Of a stretch of DNA of 64,000 nt, positions 33,536 to 42,096 are shown in pieces. The notes under the pieces were generated by a model. That model made no database searches. It saw nothing but the letters and a program-made list of their open reading frames with translations, and was not told the DNA's origin. The position numbers and the translations under genes are program-made. Location: the NCBI RefSeq assembly GCF_036199905.1, contig NZ_CP108109.1, positions 4,077,501-4,141,500 on the forward strand. The letters run 5' to 3'. This stretch comes from Streptomyces sp. NBC_00223. Its GTDB lineage: Bacteria > Actinomycetota > Actinomycetes > Streptomycetales > Streptomycetaceae. Numbering within the stretch: the stretch's first letter is position 1; each line of letters begins with the position of its first letter.

Positions 33536-34879
33536 TCAGGACGCGGCGAGGGCCACGATGCCGACCACGAAGCAGATGAGGGCCAGGACGAGGACCGGGA
33601 TCACCAGGCGGGCCGGTGGTCCCGGGGCCGGCCTGCGGGCGGGCACTCCGGCGGAGGCCGTGTCCGCGGTGGGGACGGCGGGAGGCGGGACCGCGACCGG
33701 CGGGGGCAGCGGCTGGGCGGGGCTGTCGGCGCGGGTCCTGGTGTGCGTGAGCGGTTCGCCGGGCGGGGACGGGGGAGCGGGCCTGGGCGTGGGCTTGGGC
33801 GTGGGCTCCTGGGCGGGGAGCGGCGCGGCGTGCTTGCCGTGCGAGCGGCGGGGGGTCGCGGCGGCGGGCACGGGCTCCGGAGCGGGGGGCGGCAGGGGCT
33901 GCGGGGTCGGCTGCCGGTCGGCTCCCGATGGCGTGGGCCGAGGCGGGGACAGCGGGAAGCCGCCGGTCAGGGGCGCGGGCCGGGCCTGCGGGGCGGCCGA
34001 CAGCGGCCCCTCGGGGCCGAACCCCTCGGGCAGCGCGCCGATCTGGTCGAAGATCTCCACCGGCTCGTCGTCGGGCGCCGTCTCCGGGAGCAGTTCGACC
34101 GCGGCGGCCAGCGCCTTGCGGGCCCCGGTCGCCGTACGGAAGCGCGCGTACGGGTCCGGCTGGAGCAGCGTGCCGATCACCTGCCACAGCGGTTCCGGCA
34201 CCCCCAGGGGCGCCGCGGGCATACCGGTCGTCAGGAAGCGCTCGGCGATGGCCTGCGCGTCCGGCTTCTGCCCGCTCAGCAGATAGAGGGCGACCAGGCC
34301 GACCGCGTACAGATCGGCGGGGAAGTCGGGCTCGCCGCCGAGCAGTTGCTCGGGCGCGAAGTAACCCGGCGTGCCGACCACGTAGTCGGCCTCCGTCAGC
34401 CGGGCCTCGCCCTTGCGCATCGCGATGCCGAAGTCCGACAGCCGTACGTGCGGGGTGCCGGTGCCGGTGGCCTCCAGCAGGATGTTGGCGGGCTTGATGT
34501 CCCGGTGGACGACGCCCTCGGCGTGCACGGCGGTCAGTCCGGACAGCAGCTGGTCGAGCAGCACGCTCACGAACCGCGGCGGCAGCGGCCCGTAGTCCCC
34601 GATCAGGTGCGACAGCGAGCCGCCGCGGACCAGGTTCATGGTGAACAGCACCTTGTCGTCGTCGGCCGCCCAGCTCGCGGGGGCGAGCACATGCGGGTGG
34701 TCGATCCGCATCGCCTGCTCGCGCACGAACCGCAGCAGCGCGTGGGCGTCGCGCTGCTGGAGCACCTTGGCGGCGACATAACGGCGTCTGCGGTGGTCCC
34801 AGGAACGCCAGACCGCGCCGACACCGCCGCGCCCGATCGGGTCCACCAGCTCGTAGCGGCCCGCGAAGACCTCGCCCAT
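33536..34879 (-). CDS. Hanks-type Ser/Thr protein kinase, C-terminal membrane anchor
   Basis: 447 residues. The kinase domain (about residues 1-265) has GRGGVGAVW, the VAIK-like AAKV lysine, HRDIKPANIL, DFGIAM and GTPGYFAPEQ, so it should be active. A Pro-rich linker of about 150 residues leads to one membrane segment at the very C-terminus (LVIPVLVLALICFVVGIVALAAS). There is no extracellular sensor domain, unlike PknB. It is convergent with the VWA pair and downstream of the helix-turn-helix gene. Confidence 0.92.
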   Translation of the reverse strand: MGEVFAGRYELVDPIGRGGVGAVWRSWDHRRRRYVAAKVLQQRDAHALLRFVREQAMRIDHPHVLAPASWAADDDKVLFTMNLVRGGSLSHLIGDYGPLPPRFVSVLLDQLLSGLTAVHAEGVVHRDIKPANILLEATGTGTPHVRLSDFGIAMRKGEARLTEADYVVGTPGYFAPEQLLGGEPDFPADLYAVGLVALYLLSGQKPDAQAIAERFLTTGMPAAPLGVPEPLWQVIGTLLQPDPYARFRTATGARKALAAAVELLPETAPDDEPVEIFDQIGALPEGFGPEGPLSAAPQARPAPLTGGFPLSPPRPTPSGADRQPTPQPLPPPAPEPVPAAATPRRSHGKHAAPLPAQEPTPKPTPRPAPPSPPGEPLTHTRTRADSPAQPLPPPVAVPPPAVPTADTASAGVPARRPAPGPPARLVIPVLVLALICFVVGIVALAAS

Positions 34880-34929
34880 GGTGTGCCGTCCGCCCCCTTC
34901 GACGTCCTGCCGCGCGCCGCCTCGTACCG

Positions 34930-35481
34930 TCAGTCCTGGTGCGCCTCGTAGTGGGCGAACGCGTCACTGGTCCGCCCGGCGCCGTACACACGAAGGAACT
35001 CTGCCAGGTGCGGGTGGGTGGGCGCGAGGGTGTTCGCGGCCTGCTCGATCTCGCTCGCGGAGGCCACCGAGCGCAGCACGTCCTGGATGCCGTGCACCAC
35101 CTGGCGGGCGGACGCGGCACCGGAGACGGAGTGGGTGGTGGTGCTGAGCACGGAGGAGCCCGCGGAGTCGCGGATCTCGTCCATCCGGGCCGCCGCCTCC
35201 ATCACCCCGATCCGCCCGTCGGCGACCTGCCCGGCCAGCTCCTGGACCGCCTGGAGCCGCTGGACGACCGCGGGGTTGCCGATCTTCGCCCGCTGCCCGC
35301 TCATCAGCTGCGACAGCATCGGCGCGGAGAGCCCGAGCACGCCGGCCAGCCGGACCTGGTTGAGCCCCAGGTCGCCGATCAGCCGCCGGAACAGATCGCC
35401 CAACGGCTCCCCGTACCAGCCCCGCTGCAGCTCCATGGCCTCCTGCGCGCGGGTGGCCGGGTCCTGCGACGACATGTCCAT
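34930..35481 (-). CDS. Helix-turn-helix DNA-binding protein
   Basis: A 183-residue protein with an XRE-like helix-turn-helix (LNQVRLAGVLGLSAPMLSQLMSGQRAKIGNPAVVQRL, about residues 39-75). The C-terminal part is alpha-helical with no recognisable domain. It lies just upstream of the kinase gene on the same strand. The target is unknown. This gene and the kinase look like core genome because codon use matches their neighbours. Confidence 0.82.
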   Translation of the reverse strand: MDMSSQDPATRAQEAMELQRGWYGEPLGDLFRRLIGDLGLNQVRLAGVLGLSAPMLSQLMSGQRAKIGNPAVVQRLQAVQELAGQVADGRIGVMEAAARMDEIRDSAGSSVLSTTTHSVSGAASARQVVHGIQDVLRSVASASEIEQAANTLAPTHPHLAEFLRVYGAGRTSDAFAHYEAHQD

Positions 35482-35581
35482 GCGCTCTCCCGTTTGCGGC
35501 CGCGAATCCCGCCGGACATCCTACGTACCCGGGATTCGAGGTCGGCCCGACGCGACGGACCAGGTACGCTGTCTGCGACGA

Positions 35582-35654
35582 GGGGCCTTAGCTCAGTTGG
35601 TAGAGCGCTGCCTTTGCAAGGCAGATGTCAGGAGTTCGAATCTCCTAGGCTCCA
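35582..35654 (+). tRNA. tRNA-Ala (anticodon TGC)
   Basis: A 73-nt cloverleaf: acceptor GGGGCCT / AGGCTCC, anticodon loop TTTGCAA, T arm AGGAG-TTCGAAT-CTCCT. CCA is not fully encoded (the sequence continues CAG). Accessory DNA starts just downstream, so its 3' end is a likely integration site. Confidence 0.96.
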
Positions 35655-35675
35655 CAGGTGTTTACGCAGTTCAGT

Positions 35676-35706
35676 GGCCCCCTCACCCGGCACGGGTGAG
35701 GGGGCC
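35676..35706 (+). terminator. Terminator after tRNA-Ala
   Basis: A perfect 14-bp stem, GGCCCCCTCACCCG (35676-35689) and its complement (35693-35706), with a 3-base loop, 22 bases after the tRNA. Confidence 0.85.
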
Positions 35707-35938
35707 GTCGGCGTGCGGCACGCATATGGCACACATCAGGCGGCTGCTTGTTCCAGGGCGGACGGGGCCGGGTAGCAGGCGGGCGCCCAAGTTTTTGGGA
35801 AGCACTCACCCATGCATGCAGGGAACACGGCTCAGAGCGCTTCGGCACAGCAACCTGGAGGCGTAACCGACGGTCGTCTGCGTGCAGCGCAGGGTCTCCC
35901 TCGTCGCAAGAGCCGGACGGCCTCGGTATCCCGAAGGT

Positions 35939-36886
35939 TCAAGGTCTCTGGAGGCCGGCGTTGGTCCCCTTCCCCGTCGGGCGTCCGCGCAGCGCCGCCA
36001 CGCGCGCGCCCAGTTCCTCGATCTCCGCCTGAACGTTGCTGACCGCCGCGTCCGCATCAGTCAACTGATGAAGTAGTTCTTGTCTACGGATTCGGCTTCG
36101 GCCGTCCTCGTCCCATGCTTCGAGGAGGGCACCGCTCTGGAAGTGAGTGCCGAACTGCCTATCCGGAAGCGCCCGGTACAGTGCCAGGGTTTCAGCGCGC
36201 TGTCGAGTGCGGGCTGACCGCAACTCAGTCAGCTGACCGAGCCGCTCCTCGGCTGCATGCAAGGCCGAGCACAGCCCATCGTCCCCGCTGCTCGTACTCC
36301 TGGTGCGGCGCACGGCGTGGTCGTACCGTGCTTTCTGACTGGCCTGCTCCCAAGCAGCCACCCACACCTCGGTGTCGAGACGCCCATTCGTGGTGCAGGC
36401 TTCGACGAAGGCCACGAGCAACTCCTTGCGTGGAATGGCCTGGCCCCGTAGCACCCTACTGAGGCTACTGCGGGGGAGACGCCCGTGCCGACCCGCCATC
36501 GTGGACTCGAGCCAGCGCAGCGAAGGACTGCCTGCCTTGTTGTACAGCTCCAGCATGGCGGCATGGAGTTGGACGAAATTGTGGATGTACTCGGGCATCA
36601 TCGGCACCTGATCTCTGCCGAGATCGGCGTTATAGCGGGCCTTGCGCCACAAGGCGTGTGCCTTGCGCCTATCGGCGCCGCACCCGGCGGCGAACGCTTC
36701 CACGACAGCCAGGCTCGGCGCTCGCTCGCCCTTGGTGGCACGAGACAGTGACGAGGAACTGACACCAGTACGTGCGGCAAGCTGTGCGTACGTGAGCCCC
36801 GAGTTCTGGCGCTGTGACCGGAGCCAAAGCACCAGATCACTCAGGGGCCTACTGTTGGTGCGCACAGGAGTCTCCCGGCGTCCCAT
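35939..36886 (-). CDS. XRE-family transcriptional regulator of the element
   Basis: A 315-residue protein with an N-terminal helix-turn-helix (LTYAQLAARTGVSSSSLSRATKGERAPSLAVVEAFAAGC, about residues 30-63). A second similar segment (GRHGRLPRSSLSRVLRGQAIPRKELLVAFVEAC, about 133-165) looks like a duplicated helix-turn-helix. The C-terminal 100 residues are predicted coiled coil. Such two-part XRE proteins are common in Streptomyces mobile elements. It is the second gene after the small membrane protein, with a 10-base gap. DNA here is lower in GC than the core. Confidence 0.78.
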   Translation of the reverse strand: MGRRETPVRTNSRPLSDLVLWLRSQRQNSGLTYAQLAARTGVSSSSLSRATKGERAPSLAVVEAFAAGCGADRRKAHALWRKARYNADLGRDQVPMMPEYIHNFVQLHAAMLELYNKAGSPSLRWLESTMAGRHGRLPRSSLSRVLRGQAIPRKELLVAFVEACTTNGRLDTEVWVAAWEQASQKARYDHAVRRTRSTSSGDDGLCSALHAAEERLGQLTELRSARTRQRAETLALYRALPDRQFGTHFQSGALLEAWDEDGRSRIRRQELLHQLTDADAAVSNVQAEIEELGARVAALRGRPTGKGTNAGLQRP

Positions 36887-36896
36887 CCGCGCAGGA

Positions 36897-37172
36897 TCAG
36901 CAGTTGTGCTGCACGGTGGAAGGCTTCACGTACTGCATAAGTTGCACACCGGCTGAGACAGCGACGGCGAAGCACTCAAGGACTGCCGGTGCTCCTGCTT
37001 CTTGCGCAGAGACAACCAGTACGAACACTAGGCATATCAGGACGTAGACATACCTGCGGACGTTCGGTCGACGGTGGAGTGTTGACGTGTACAGCACTTC
37101 GGTAACGCTGTCCTGCTCACGACGCATGATGCACGCCCTTCCCTGGGCTACGGACTCCAACTTCTTTGCCAC
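36897..37172 (-). CDS. Small membrane protein, unknown function
   Basis: 91 residues from ATG 37172. Two hydrophobic stretches (YVYVLICLVFVLVVSA and AVLECFAVAVSAGVQLM) suggest a two-pass membrane protein. It lies 10 bases before the XRE regulator on the same strand, so co-transcription is likely. An internal ATG (MRREQDSV) could be the true start. Not recognised; possibly a surface-exclusion or regulatory partner, without direct evidence. Confidence 0.5.
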   Translation of the reverse strand: MAKKLESVAQGRACIMRREQDSVTEVLYTSTLHRRPNVRRYVYVLICLVFVLVVSAQEAGAPAVLECFAVAVSAGVQLMQYVKPSTVQHNC

Positions 37173-37614
37173 GCCGGGTGATTGCCGTCACTGGCGGCGC
37201 CCGGTCAGTTTGGCACTTCGATAAACGACCGCCCAGCCAATGCCCGCTGCGACAGGCCAATTGGTGCATGAGTGTCCCGCACTAACGGTGTGGGCGGATA
37301 TACACAGGGATGGGAATCCCATGTTCCACCTGCACGGCAGCAAAAAATTCATGCAGCACTGTCCCAAAATGTGTGCCTGCCCGGATGAGCTTGTCAGACT
37401 TCACGGCCCCGACCAGGCTCGTGGAAGGCGCCTCCTGGACGTACTGCTCCAGAGCCCGGGTGTCACGGACTCCACGACAAGGGCATCGGGCAGTTGGCGT
37501 TGCCGCGTCACTGCCCGTGATGCGCGGTACGCACCGAGTTCTACTCGGTGCGTACCGCCTTGATCTTTCGTGGCGGCGCAGTCTTTTCGCCCTTCGTGAT
37601 GAAGCGCTCGTCGC
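37173..37614. other. 442-bp non-coding region with a strong hairpin
   Basis: No convincing gene on either strand. It should hold the promoter for the small membrane protein and XRE gene. Near the integrase end is a hairpin (37524-37558). Confidence 0.5.
37524..37558 (-). terminator. Hairpin downstream of the integrase gene
   Basis: A perfect 15-bp stem (GCGGTACGCACCGAG and its complement) with a TTCTA loop, 57 bases beyond the integrase stop. It is followed on the plus strand by a T-rich CTTGATCTTT, so it could end transcription from both sides. Confidence 0.7.
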
Positions 37615-38865
37615 CTACCGAAGCGGTTCGTCTGCGGCCTGCTGCAGGGCAGCCAGTTCGGCCGCCGCCTCCTGCGCCTTCCGCGCTGCCTTCGCGGCTT
37701 TGGCTTTCGCTTTGGCGAGGACGCGGGCGCGGCGCTTGTGCATCTTCTTCGAGACCTCGTCCAGGCGGTCGGGGAAGAGGTGGCCGTAGACGTCGAGGGT
37801 CATGGTGGCGGACTTGTGGCCGAGCATGGTCTGGACGACGTTGACGTCGGCGCCGCTGGCGATGGCGAGTGAGGCGGCGGTGTGGCGAAGTTTGTGGGGT
37901 GTGACGCGGAGGTGGCCGAGACCGGCCGCTTTGACGGCTGGGTCGAAGACCCGGCGGACGAAGTTGCTGGCACGTAGGGCGCCGTTCTGGGGGCCGGTGA
38001 AGAGGAGTTCGTCAGCGTCTCGCCCTTCGAGGTGCGGTTTCAGCTCCTCGATGAGGAAGGCGCTGAGGGGTACGGACCGCCGCTCGTGGTTCTTGGGTGT
38101 GTCCAGGTAGAGCTTGCCGCCGTCGAGGCCGAATGCCTCCACGATGTGCGCGCGGCGGGCGGTGAGGTCGATCCGTCCGACCTTCAGGGCGGAGGCTTCG
38201 CCCCACCGGAGGCCGGTGTAGGCGAGCAGCAGGATGAAAGCGCGGTACTTGTCGGCCGCGTCGGCGAGGGCTTCTACCTGGACCTCGTCCAGGTAGACGT
38301 GATCGGCGGGGTTGATGGCGGGCAGTGGCACGCCGGTGGCCGGGTTGAAGGCAAGGCGGCGGGACTTGACGGCGAAGCCGAGCACGCGGCTGAGGACCAC
38401 GTAGGTCTTGCGGATCGAGCGTGCTGCCTGGGGGCGTCCGTTGGTCGTCTTGCCTGCGGCCAGTTCGGCCAGCCAGGCGGCGATGTCGTCGTACTGGATC
38501 CTGTCCACAGACGTCGAGCCCCACCTGGGGATAACGTGCGTGTCCAGCGCGATCCGGTAGCGGGCCCGGCTGGAGCGCTTGAGGTGGAGCTGGCTCTCGA
38601 ACCACGACTCGGCCACTACGGCGAACAGGACGCGGCCGGCAGCAGGGTCGCGGTACGAACCGTCGCCGAGCCGGGCTTGGAGCTGGGAGCGGAAGCTGTC
38701 CGCCCTCACCTTCAAGTCGAAGACCCTCATCTTCGGTTTGCCGTCGGGGCCGTACCAGCGCACGCGCCAGCGGCCGGGTGGCGTGTGTCCGGTCTGCTTG
38801 GCCTTGGCGACCGCGCGCTGGTACGCGGTGTGGCCGGCGCGGTCCTCTATCCAGACGCGTGCCAT
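37615..38865 (-). CDS. int: Tyrosine-type site-specific integrase
   Basis: 416 residues from ATG 38865 (MARVWIEDRAGHTAYQRAVAKAKQTG); the frame is open to 39120 but that part has no family features. An N-terminal arm-binding AP2-like region and a SAM-like core-binding domain precede the catalytic domain. R220, H324, R327, H350 and Y360 (TGLRWGEA, HKLRH, LGHKSATMTLDVYGH) are the catalytic residues. A Lys/Ala-rich helical tail follows. Divergent from the excisionase-like gene. It should catalyse integration into a tRNA att site. Confidence 0.94.
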   Translation of the reverse strand: MARVWIEDRAGHTAYQRAVAKAKQTGHTPPGRWRVRWYGPDGKPKMRVFDLKVRADSFRSQLQARLGDGSYRDPAAGRVLFAVVAESWFESQLHLKRSSRARYRIALDTHVIPRWGSTSVDRIQYDDIAAWLAELAAGKTTNGRPQAARSIRKTYVVLSRVLGFAVKSRRLAFNPATGVPLPAINPADHVYLDEVQVEALADAADKYRAFILLLAYTGLRWGEASALKVGRIDLTARRAHIVEAFGLDGGKLYLDTPKNHERRSVPLSAFLIEELKPHLEGRDADELLFTGPQNGALRASNFVRRVFDPAVKAAGLGHLRVTPHKLRHTAASLAIASGADVNVVQTMLGHKSATMTLDVYGHLFPDRLDEVSKKMHKRRARVLAKAKAKAAKAARKAQEAAAELAALQQAADEPLR

Positions 38866-39352
38866 CAGGCACCGGTCCGGTGGCTTGGTGGGGTAGGGCT
38901 GTTGTCCACGGGATCTCCCTTTTCTTTTGCCCCTTCGGGTGGGGCTGGCGAATGTTGTGGGAGGTTCCCTTGGAGTCTGCGGTTTGGGCAAGTCGTAATT
39001 CCGTGATAGACGCCTCTGGCTGGTGTGCGGCGGGTACTGGTTCCATTGCTGCGGCGGTGGTGATATGGTCCGGAGCTTTTCTTTGTGCTGGGTTGTGTTG
39101 CTGGGTGTTGCGGTGTCCAAGGCTGTGATCTTGGCTGGTGGGGCGGGTCGGGTTGCGGCTGGCGCCTTCCTGGTGAGGGTGGGGTGCCAGCCGGGGCCGT
39201 TCTGTCTGATCCCGTTTCAGGGTGGTTTCCACTGGAGCAAGGGGGCCTATTTGGTCCGCCCGTGTTTTTCGGTCACAATCCCGCTGGATGGTTCACCGGC
39301 TCGTGGCTATGTTGGCTGCGAATGGCCATCCGCAGACCCGAAAGGCGGTTCC
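38866..39352. other. Integrase-excisionase divergent intergenic region
   Basis: 487 bp without a convincing gene. It is less GC-rich and more G/T-biased than the surroundings, as is usual for mobile-element regulatory DNA. It should contain the promoters for integrase (minus) and the excisionase-like gene (plus). A small hairpin (CCCCTTCGGGTGGGG) is at about 38930-38945. I could not identify attP core sequence here. Confidence 0.45.
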
Positions 39353-39565
39353 ATGCCCAGTACGCAGAAGGCCCTGCATGACCGGCGCCCGCTGGCCACC
39401 CCGGCGGAGTTGTCGGCCTACCTCGGAGTCCCCGTCGCCACGCTCTACCAGTGGCGGCACCGGGGCATCGGGCCGAAGGTCCACAAGCTCGGCCGCCACC
39501 TGCGCTACCGGTGGGCGGAGGTGGAGGCGTGGGTGGACAAGCAGGCCGTGGACCTGGCGGCCTGA
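39353..39565 (+). CDS. xis: Excisionase-like helix-turn-helix protein
   Basis: 70 residues with a MerR/excisionase winged helix-turn-helix: LATPAELSAYLGVPVATLYQWRHRGIGPKVHKLGRHLRYRWAEVEAWV. ATG 39353 has GAAAGGCGG upstream; the frame is open back to 39023 but without family features. Together with the divergent integrase it is the likely recombination directionality factor. Confidence 0.85.
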   Translation: MPSTQKALHDRRPLATPAELSAYLGVPVATLYQWRHRGIGPKVHKLGRHLRYRWAEVEAWVDKQAVDLAA

Positions 39566-39703
39566 CGCCCGGCGCCGAACGCAGTGCGGCCCCCGGCGCT
39601 TGAGACGCCGAGGGCCGAGCGAACTCCCCTGAACCGCGTGTGAACGATCAATTCGGTGGTGCCGGGCCTGCCAGCCACGGTGCCGTCGGTGGAGGAGATA
39701 CCC

Positions 39704-41134
39704 ATGCACAGTACGACGCAAGGCGCTGGTAGCGCATCTCCTGACGCGGGTTGGCCGCCGGTGGCCATACCGGGCCGCCCGGGTCAGGTGGCCAACGGCC
39801 CGCTCGCGGCGGCGACCGGACCGGTCGGGTGCCTGACAGGAGCTCCACGGCGGCCGGTCACTGACCGGTCAGCCGGTCTGCCCGGTCCGGCCACCGACCG
39901 CCGGGCCGTCACCGGTCACCCGGTCGGTGACCGGCTGACCGGGGATTCCGGTCAGCCGGACGTGACCGGTGACCGGGCGGCGGTCACTGACCCCGGCCAG
40001 CCGACCGGACCGACCGGGTCAGGGGCCGGTGTCCTGGCCACGGAGGGCGCTGACCTGCTGACCGAGTTGCGGTCAGCGATTGCCCGGTACGTGGTCATGC
40101 CCTCCAGCGAGGCCCTGGACGCGGTCACCCTGTGGATAGCGGCGACCCATCTGCAACCGGCCTGGCAGCACGCGCCGCGGTTGGCGGTGGTGGGTCCGGC
40201 GAAGCGGTGCGGGAAGTCGCGGCTGCTTGACGTGCTGCACGACACGGTCCACGACCCGTTCATCACGGTGAACTCGACCCCGGCGGCGATCTTCCGGTCG
40301 ATCACCGAGCAGCCGCCGACGCTGCTGGTGGACGAGGCCGACACCATCTTCGGCAGCGTGAAGGTCGCGGAGAAGAACGAGGAGATGCGCGGCCTGCTCA
40401 ACTCCGGCCACCAGCGCAACCGCCCCACCACCCGGGTCGTCGGCCCGGAGCACAGGCCGACGAAGTTCGCGACGTTCGCCATGGCCGCGCTGGCCGGGAT
40501 CGGCGACCTGCCCGACACGATCATGGACCGGGCGGTGGTGGTGCGGATGCGCAGGCGCGGGCCGGGTGAGAGCGTTCGGGCGTTCCGTACCCGCTACGAC
40601 ACCCCGGTGCTGCACGGACTGCGGGACCGGCTGGCGGGATGGCTGGTGCCGCTGACCGATACGGCGGCGGCGATGGAGCCGGTGATGCCGGTCGAGGACC
40701 GGGCGGCGGACACCTGGGAGCCGCTGGTGGTCGTCGCCGACCTCGCGGGCGGCGGATGGCCGCAGCGCGCCCGGCACGCCTGCCGGGTGATGACCGCGCA
40801 CGAGGAGGGCAACGACCAGGAGACGGGCCTGAAGACCCGCATCCTGGCCGACATCCGCACCGTGTTCGCCGGGCTGGGGGACCCGGAGGCGCTGTCGACG
40901 CAGTCCCTGCTGAGTGCCCTGAACGCGGATCCGGAGGGGCCGTGGCGCGAGTACGGCACCAGCGGGCTGACCCCGCGGGGCCTGCAACTGCTGCTGAAGG
41001 ACTACGGGATCAGCTCGGCCAACCGCCGCTTCCCCGGCGACACCCAGCGCCGGGGCTTCACCCGCAACCAGTTCACCGACGCCTGGACCCGCTACTGCCC
41101 CCGCCCCGAAAAGGTGTCCTCGGCCGGGCGGTAA
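39704..41134 (+). CDS. DUF3631-type ATPase, probable replication protein of the element
   Basis: 476 residues from ATG 39704, set by GGAGGAGA at 39691-39698; the frame also opens at 39656. Residues 1 to about 110 are low-complexity (repeated VTDR, VTGD, PTGP units) encoded by a DNA motif array. The ATPase core has Walker A GPAKRCGKS (about 164-172) and Walker B TLLVDEADTIF (about 205-215). The C-terminal DUF3631 region ends in a winged-helix-like segment (LTPRGLQLLLKDYGISSANRRFPGDTQRRGFTRNQFTDAWTRY). DUF3631 proteins are common in actinobacterial mobile elements, often linked to replication; that role is inference. Confidence 0.8.
   Translation: MHSTTQGAGSASPDAGWPPVAIPGRPGQVANGPLAAATGPVGCLTGAPRRPVTDRSAGLPGPATDRRAVTGHPVGDRLTGDSGQPDVTGDRAAVTDPGQPTGPTGSGAGVLATEGADLLTELRSAIARYVVMPSSEALDAVTLWIAATHLQPAWQHAPRLAVVGPAKRCGKSRLLDVLHDTVHDPFITVNSTPAAIFRSITEQPPTLLVDEADTIFGSVKVAEKNEEMRGLLNSGHQRNRPTTRVVGPEHRPTKFATFAMAALAGIGDLPDTIMDRAVVVRMRRRGPGESVRAFRTRYDTPVLHGLRDRLAGWLVPLTDTAAAMEPVMPVEDRAADTWEPLVVVADLAGGGWPQRARHACRVMTAHEEGNDQETGLKTRILADIRTVFAGLGDPEALSTQSLLSALNADPEGPWREYGTSGLTPRGLQLLLKDYGISSANRRFPGDTQRRGFTRNQFTDAWTRYCPRPEKVSSAGR
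39814..40019. repeat. Dense GACCGG/CCGGTC motif array
   Basis: I count 17 exact copies of the hexamer GACCGG or its inverse CCGGTC in 206 bp, several extended to TGACCGGT, in both orientations and at irregular spacing. The array lies within codons 37-105 of the DUF3631 gene. Chance would give fewer than one. It could be an intragenic origin or binding region. Confidence 0.9.
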
Positions 41135-41316
41135 ACCCCCACCGACCCGTACCACCCGTCCCCGTGCAGGTCAGCGCGGGGACGGGTCACTTCCCCGTGA
41201 CGAGTCGACCCGCATCACGAGATCCACCCGTACCCGACTGACCAGCAACGCAACGGGTGGGATGGGTCGCACGCCCCTACGCCCACACAGCCATGCCCAC
41301 GCCCAGGAGTACAACC
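41135..41316 (+). other. Candidate oriT upstream of the mob genes
   Basis: A 182-bp gap before mobC with a perfect 11-bp inverted repeat, ACCCGTCCCCG (41154-41164) and its complement (41177-41187), loop of 12 bases. GGGTGGGATGGGT (about 41257-41269) lies further on. Inverted repeats next to nic, upstream of mobC and relaxase, are typical of oriT. No nic sequence was recognised. Confidence 0.4.
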
Positions 41317-42096
41317 ATGGACCAGCCTCGGAAGAAGCCCGGAGTCCTCGCACGGATCAGCCGGACCTTCACCGGCCACTCGGGCGGAGCAAGCTGGAGC
41401 GAAGTCCACATCGCCGGGGGCGATGCGGACTTCGCGCTTGAGCCCGCCCCGTCGGAGGCGGGCATCGACCGGGCCCACGGGGCCCGGACCGGGGAAGGGG
41501 AGGCCGAGCGCGGCCTTCTCCCGGGACAGGATCACGACGACGGGCATCCCGAGCGCTTCGCGCCGACCCTCACGCCCGACGCGTTCGTCCACCGTGGTGT
41601 CGCCGCGCTGGATGTCCCGTCGCTGCCGGTCGAATCCGACGGTCTCGTCACGAGCCGTCGGCCGCTGAGCGAGATCCTCTACCGGCCGCGCAGCGGCACC
41701 AAGCGCGACATCCAGCTGACGTGCTCGGCTGAGCCGTCCGAGCGGGACTTCATCGACCTCGCCGCCAAGGCGGCCAAGCGGTCGCGGTCGGCGTTCCTGA
41801 TGGACGCCGCACTGACCTTCGCCCACGCCTACCTCGGCGACCAGCGCCCCGACGGTGTCCCGGCACTGCCCTCGCCGCAGGCGCTCCAGGACCTGACCCG
41901 GCTGTGCGGGCAGCTGCTGCGCGAGATCCACCGCGTGGGCGTGAACCTCAACCAGATCGCCCGCGCCATCAACATGGGCACCTGGCCCGACACCACCGAT
42001 GACGTCCTGGCCGAAGTCCACGCACTGGCCCGCGCCGCCCGCCTCGCACTCGAACACGTCATATCCGGGTGCCGGGGGTGCCGGCATGGTGCCTGA
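41317..42096 (+). CDS. MobC-like relaxosome accessory protein
   Basis: 259 residues from ATG 41317 (AGGAG upstream); the frame also opens at 41257. The N-terminal 130 residues are low-complexity. The C-terminal part has SGTKRDIQLTCSAEPSERDFIDLAAKAAKRSRSAFLMDAALTF, a ribbon-helix-helix-like DNA-binding segment. The MobC signature LREIHRVGVNLNQIARAIN follows. Should help the relaxase bind and open oriT. Overlaps the relaxase by 11 bases. Confidence 0.8.
   Translation: MDQPRKKPGVLARISRTFTGHSGGASWSEVHIAGGDADFALEPAPSEAGIDRAHGARTGEGEAERGLLPGQDHDDGHPERFAPTLTPDAFVHRGVAALDVPSLPVESDGLVTSRRPLSEILYRPRSGTKRDIQLTCSAEPSERDFIDLAAKAAKRSRSAFLMDAALTFAHAYLGDQRPDGVPALPSPQALQDLTRLCGQLLREIHRVGVNLNQIARAINMGTWPDTTDDVLAEVHALARAARLALEHVISGCRGCRHGA

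Noticed and set aside
38891..38900. TTGTCCACG as a DnaA box in the integrase-excisionase region
   Set aside because: Single imperfect 9-mer without a partner; expected by chance in 64 kb.
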